From assembly GCF_004403465.1 (NCBI RefSeq), contig NZ_SOGQ01000032.1, forward strand, positions 27,795 through 91,794: a stretch of DNA of 64,000 bases, given 5' to 3'. The position numbers and the translations under genes were made by a program. The notes under the pieces were generated by a model, which saw only the letters and a program-made list of their open reading frames with translations, had not been told where the DNA came from and did not search any database. This document shows, piece after piece, positions 61,189 through 64,000 of this stretch; the stretch's first letter is position 1, and every line of letters starts with the position of its first letter. Source of the DNA: Cryobacterium sinapicolor. GTDB lineage: Bacteria; Actinomycetota; Actinomycetes; Actinomycetales; Microbacteriaceae.

Positions 61189-62076
61189 GTGCGCAAAAAC
61201 CATCGTCTCCGATGGGCTGCAATTCCGATCGCAGCGTCGTTGGCCCTTGTTCTAGCAGGTTGCTCGCAAGCCCAGCTCCATGGCTACCTCCCCGGTTTCA
61301 TCGAGGGCGAGCCGGCGGTGACCAATCAGACTGAGCGCATTTCCGGTTTGTGGACAACTTCCTGGATCGTTCTGATGATCGTGGGGCTTCTCACCTGGGG
61401 GCTGACGATCTGGGCTGTCGTGGTCTACCGGCGCCGCAAGGGCCAGACCGGCCTCCCGGTACAACTGCGGTACAACATGCCGATCGAAATCTTCTACACG
61501 GTCGTTCCCCTCATTCTCGTGGTCGGCTTCTTCGCCTTCACCGCGCGGGACCAAGCGCAGATCGAGGCACGCTTCGATGAGCCCGAGGTCAAGGTCCAGG
61601 TCATCGGCAAGCAGTGGGCGTGGGACTTCAACTACATCAATGAAGACGTGTACACCGCCGGAATCCAGGGTCAGCCCGACGTCGACGGACCGGCCGGCTC
61701 GCTGGTTCAGTCTGAGATCCCCACCCTCGTCCTGCCGGTCGGCAAGAAAGTCGAACTGGCGCTCGACGCCCGCGATGTCATCCACTCGTTCTGGGTGGTG
61801 GACTTCCTGTACAAGAAGGACATGATCCCCGGCAAGACGAACTACATGTCCGTCATCCCGGAGCGCATCGGGACTTACTCCGGTAAGTGCGCCGAGTTGT
61901 GCGGCGAGTACCACTCCTTGATGCTGTTCAAGGTCGAGGTCGTATCCGAGGCTGACTACGAGTCCTACATCGACTCCCTCCGTGCCGCAGGCAACGACGG
62001 ACAGCTCGGGCTCGAGTACGAACGCAACCAGAACCAGCCGGGCACGACAGCCCCGACCGAGCAGGAGGGCAACTAG
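61189..62076 (+). CDS. ctaC: Cytochrome c oxidase subunit II
   Basis: A 295-residue membrane-anchored copper protein of the aa3 oxidase. An export signal ends in the lipobox LVLAGC, so the N-terminus is probably lipidated after cleavage. Two membrane helices (about 52-75 and 97-118) follow, then a cupredoxin domain. The CuA ligands lie in SGKCAELCGEYHSLMLFKV. The Glu-Trp cytochrome c interaction part is KQWAWDFNY. The GTG at 61189 is preferred over a start 30 bases earlier since AAAGG lies six bases upstream and the signal peptide starts there. It is three bases before ctaD. Confidence 0.94.
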   Translation: MRKNHRLRWAAIPIAASLALVLAGCSQAQLHGYLPGFIEGEPAVTNQTERISGLWTTSWIVLMIVGLLTWGLTIWAVVVYRRRKGQTGLPVQLRYNMPIEIFYTVVPLILVVGFFAFTARDQAQIEARFDEPEVKVQVIGKQWAWDFNYINEDVYTAGIQGQPDVDGPAGSLVQSEIPTLVLPVGKKVELALDARDVIHSFWVVDFLYKKDMIPGKTNYMSVIPERIGTYSGKCAELCGEYHSLMLFKVEVVSEADYESYIDSLRAAGNDGQLGLEYERNQNQPGTTAPTEQEGN

Positions 62077-62079
62077 TCC

Positions 62080-63819
62080 ATGACTACCACCACTACGGCG
62101 CCTACCTCACCGGCCGCCCCGACAGCATCGCGCCGGCCCCCCGGCGTTGACCGCAAGGGTAACGTCATCGTCCGTTGGATCACCTCCACCGACCACAAGG
62201 TCATCGGGTACATGTACCTGATCACGTCCTTCGTCTACTTCTGCCTCGCCGGAGTCATGGCCCTGGTCATCCGCGCACAGCTCTTCGCCCCCGGCCTCGA
62301 GGTCGTACAGACGAAGGAACAGTACAACCAGCTCTTCACCATGCACGGCACCATCATGCTTCTGATGTTCGCGACGCCATTGTTCTTCGGATTCGCCAAC
62401 TCCCTCATGCCGCTGCAGATCGGCGCTCCCGACGTGGCGTTCCCCCGATTGAACGCCTTCTCGTTCTGGGCGTTCTTCTTCGGCAGCCTCGTTGCCATCG
62501 GCGGGTTTCTCACTCCGCAGGGTGCAGCGTCCTTCGGCTGGTTCGCCTATCAGCCTCTCGCCAGTACGACGTTCTCCCCGGGCGTCGGCGGCAACCTCTG
62601 GATGGTCGGGCTCGGGCTGAGCGGTTTCGGAACGATTCTCGGCGCCGTGAACTTCATCACCACGGTGATCACGATGCGCGCCCCCGGAATGACCATGTTC
62701 CGGATGCCCATCTTCACCTGGAACACCCTGGTCACGTCCCTTCTCGTCCTGATGGCGTTCCCGGTCCTCGCCGCGGCCCTGCTGGCCGCCGCTTCAGACC
62801 GCATCTTTCTCTCGCACATCTACGATCCGGCCAACGGTGGAGCCATCCTGTGGCAGCACCTGTTCTGGTTCTTCGGGCATCCCGAGGTCTACATCATCGC
62901 GCTGCCGTTCTTCGGCATCGTGTCTGAGGTCTTCCCGGTCTTCAGCCGCAAGCCGATCTTCGGGTACAAGACCCTGATCTACGCGACCATCTCCATCGCG
63001 GCCCTGTCCGTGGCGGTCTGGGCGCACCACATGTACGTCACCGGCTCTGTCCTCCTGCCGTTCTTCTCCCTGATGACCATGCTCATCGCCGTGCCCACCG
63101 GGGTGAAGATCTTCAACTGGATCGGAACCATGTGGCGCGGATCCCTGACCTTCGAGACGCCCATGCTGTGGGCCCTCGGCTTCCTGGTCACGTTCACCTT
63201 CGGGGGTCTCACCGGCGTCATCCTGGCTTCCCCGCCCCTCGACTTCCACGTCTCCGACACGTACTTCGTCGTCGCGCACTTCCACTACGTCATCTTCGGC
63301 ACCGTGGTCTTCGCGATGTTCAGCGGGTTCTATTTCTGGTGGCCGAAGTGGACCGGCAAGATGCTCAACGAGAGCCTCGGCAAGTGGCACTTCTGGATTC
63401 TCTTCATCGGTTTCCACACGACCTTCCTGGTGCAGCACTGGTTGGGCGTCGTCGGCATGCCGCGGCGCTACGCCTCGTACCTGCCCGAAGACGGTTTCAC
63501 GTGGATGAACCAGTTGTCCACGATCGGTTCGGTTATCCTCGCGGTCTCGATGATCCCGTTCTTCCTGAACGTCTACATCACTGCCCGCAAGGCTCCCATG
63601 GTCACCGTGAATGACCCGTGGGGCTACGGAGGGTCACTCGAGTGGGCGACGTCCTGCCCGCCGCCCCGTCATAACTTCACCTCCATCCCTCGCATCCGGT
63701 CTGAGCGCCCTGCGTTCGACCTGAACCACCCGGAGGCGCCCATTACGGTCGGTATCGGGCCGGCAAAGGATGCACCGGATGCCCCTACGTACGACGCCGC
63801 GTCGCAAAGGATAAAGTAG
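62080..63819 (+). CDS. ctaD: Cytochrome c oxidase subunit I
   Basis: The 579-residue catalytic subunit with about twelve membrane helices that reduces oxygen to water and pumps protons. Haem and copper ligands appear in [11 protein letters not shown] (haem a His), [11 protein letters not shown] (CuB His and the cross-linked Tyr), WAHHMYVTG (CuB His pair) and [13 protein letters not shown] (haem a3/a His). The C-terminal ~45 residues are a soluble tail with [13 protein letters not shown]. The start is ATG 62080, three bases after ctaC. The ctaF start follows the stop codon directly. Confidence 0.96.
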   Translation: MTTTTTAPTSPAAPTASRRPPGVDRKGNVIVRWITSTDHKVIGYMYLITSFVYFCLAGVMALVIRAQLFAPGLEVVQTKEQYNQLFTMHGTIMLLMFATPLFFGFANSLMPLQIGAPDVAFPRLNAFSFWAFFFGSLVAIGGFLTPQGAASFGWFAYQPLASTTFSPGVGGNLWMVGLGLSGFGTILGAVNFITTVITMRAPGMTMFRMPIFTWNTLVTSLLVLMAFPVLAAALLAAASDRIFLSHIYDPANGGAILWQHLFWFFGHPEVYIIALPFFGIVSEVFPVFSRKPIFGYKTLIYATISIAALSVAVWAHHMYVTGSVLLPFFSLMTMLIAVPTGVKIFNWIGTMWRGSLTFETPMLWALGFLVTFTFGGLTGVILASPPLDFHVSDTYFVVAHFHYVIFGTVVFAMFSGFYFWWPKWTGKMLNESLGKWHFWILFIGFHTTFLVQHWLGVVGMPRRYASYLPEDGFTWMNQLSTIGSVILAVSMIPFFLNVYITARKAPMVTVNDPWGYGGSLEWATSCPPPRHNFTSIPRIRSERPAFDLNHPEAPITVGIGPAKDAPDAPTYDAASQRIK

Positions 63820-64000
63820 ATGAGAGCCAACGTAAATCTGCTCTGGATTCTGACGGGTTTTTTCGTCGTGATCACGGTGGCCTATGTCATCTGGGGCCTC
63901 GTCGACCCGCTGCAAAACAAGGTTGAGTGGGCTGGCACGTTCGCACTCGGCCTGTCTGCCATCCTCTTCAGTTTTATCGCCTTCTATCTGGGACGCGTGC
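63820..64000 (+). CDS. ctaF: Cytochrome c oxidase subunit 4, partial
   Basis: The first 60 residues of an actinobacterial CtaF-type subunit, cut by the window end. Two hydrophobic helices are visible (NLLWILTGFFVVITVAYVIW and FALGLSAILFSFIAFYLG), separated by a short polar loop. This small subunit stabilises the aa3 oxidase in actinobacteria. The ATG immediately follows the ctaD stop codon (TAGATG), so translation is probably coupled. The remaining ~75 residues lie outside the window. Confidence 0.85.
   Translation, partial: MRANVNLLWILTGFFVVITVAYVIWGLVDPLQNKVEWAGTFALGLSAILFSFIAFYLGRV

Overview
This window is a GC-rich stretch of an actinobacterial chromosome, most probably from the family Microbacteriaceae (Cryobacterium/Leifsonia-like). 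The grounds are the gene content (DUF3145, DUF3043, DUF4191, DUF7455, PAC2, GlnA2/GlnE), the gene order, and frequent leaderless start codons preceded by a TANNNT -10 box. No sequence search was run; the placement is inference. From memory, much of the order (ahpE, aceE, PucR-type regulator, fabD; panB, glnA2, glnE, glnA, RDD, DUF4191, lipA/lipB, E2; pepA) resembles the Rv2213-Rv2244 region of Mycobacterium tuberculosis.

Layout. 1-5.2 kb is the loosest part: a membrane protein, a frameshifted DUF2252 remnant, a 5'-3' exonuclease, a secreted lytic-transglycosylase-like protein, a 0.7 kb stretch without an intact gene, and a phosphoribosyltransferase. 5.2-8.4 kb holds a PolA-like polymerase, a PadR repressor with a probable self-operator, and DUF3145. 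8.5-16.1 kb is a minus-strand block for pyruvate oxidation and fatty acid initiation/elongation: aceE, PucR/FasR-like regulator, fabD, fabH, acpP, fabF. 16.3-18.2 kb has an AhpE-type peroxiredoxin, tRNA-Val(TAC), and luxS overlapping the MTA/SAH nucleosidase gene. 18.5-25.3 kb is a signalling/stress region: two GAF-ANTAR proteins, a small unknown protein, a broken and an intact universal stress protein, and a histidine kinase, response regulator, DUF427 and EamA-transporter run coupled by 4-nt overlaps. 25.3-30.2 kb has NIF3, a zinc-ribbon coiled-coil protein, rnpB, ppgK, map, a SPOR-like small protein and panB.

30.3-36.8 kb is nitrogen assimilation: glnA2, glnE and glnA, the last preceded by a four-half-site GlnR operator. 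36.8-43.9 kb has DUF4191, lipA/lipB, a membrane pseudokinase, and the E2 and E3 subunits that would join AceE; LipA/LipB make the lipoyl cofactor that E2 needs. 44-47.8 kb has pepA, a PAC2 protein and an MFS transporter. 48-51.7 kb carries sigA followed directly by a murT-gatD pair, then DUF7455. 51.8-57.2 kb has convergent topoisomerase subunits with an SDR gene between them. 57.3-64 kb has a phosphodiesterase-like protein, DUF3043, an M20 dipeptidase, ErpA, and the start of the cytochrome c oxidase cluster ctaC-ctaD-ctaF, cut by the window end.

The most interesting observation is the murT-gatD pair. GatD has glycine where the catalytic glutaminase cysteine should be and contains no cysteine at all, and MurT lacks the usual four-cysteine zinc ribbon and has altered C-terminal motifs. 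Microbacteriaceae generally have group-B peptidoglycan, in which the D-Glu alpha-carboxyl that MurT-GatD normally amidates is used for cross-linking. A repurposed, ammonia-independent MurT/GatD-like enzyme is therefore a testable hypothesis.
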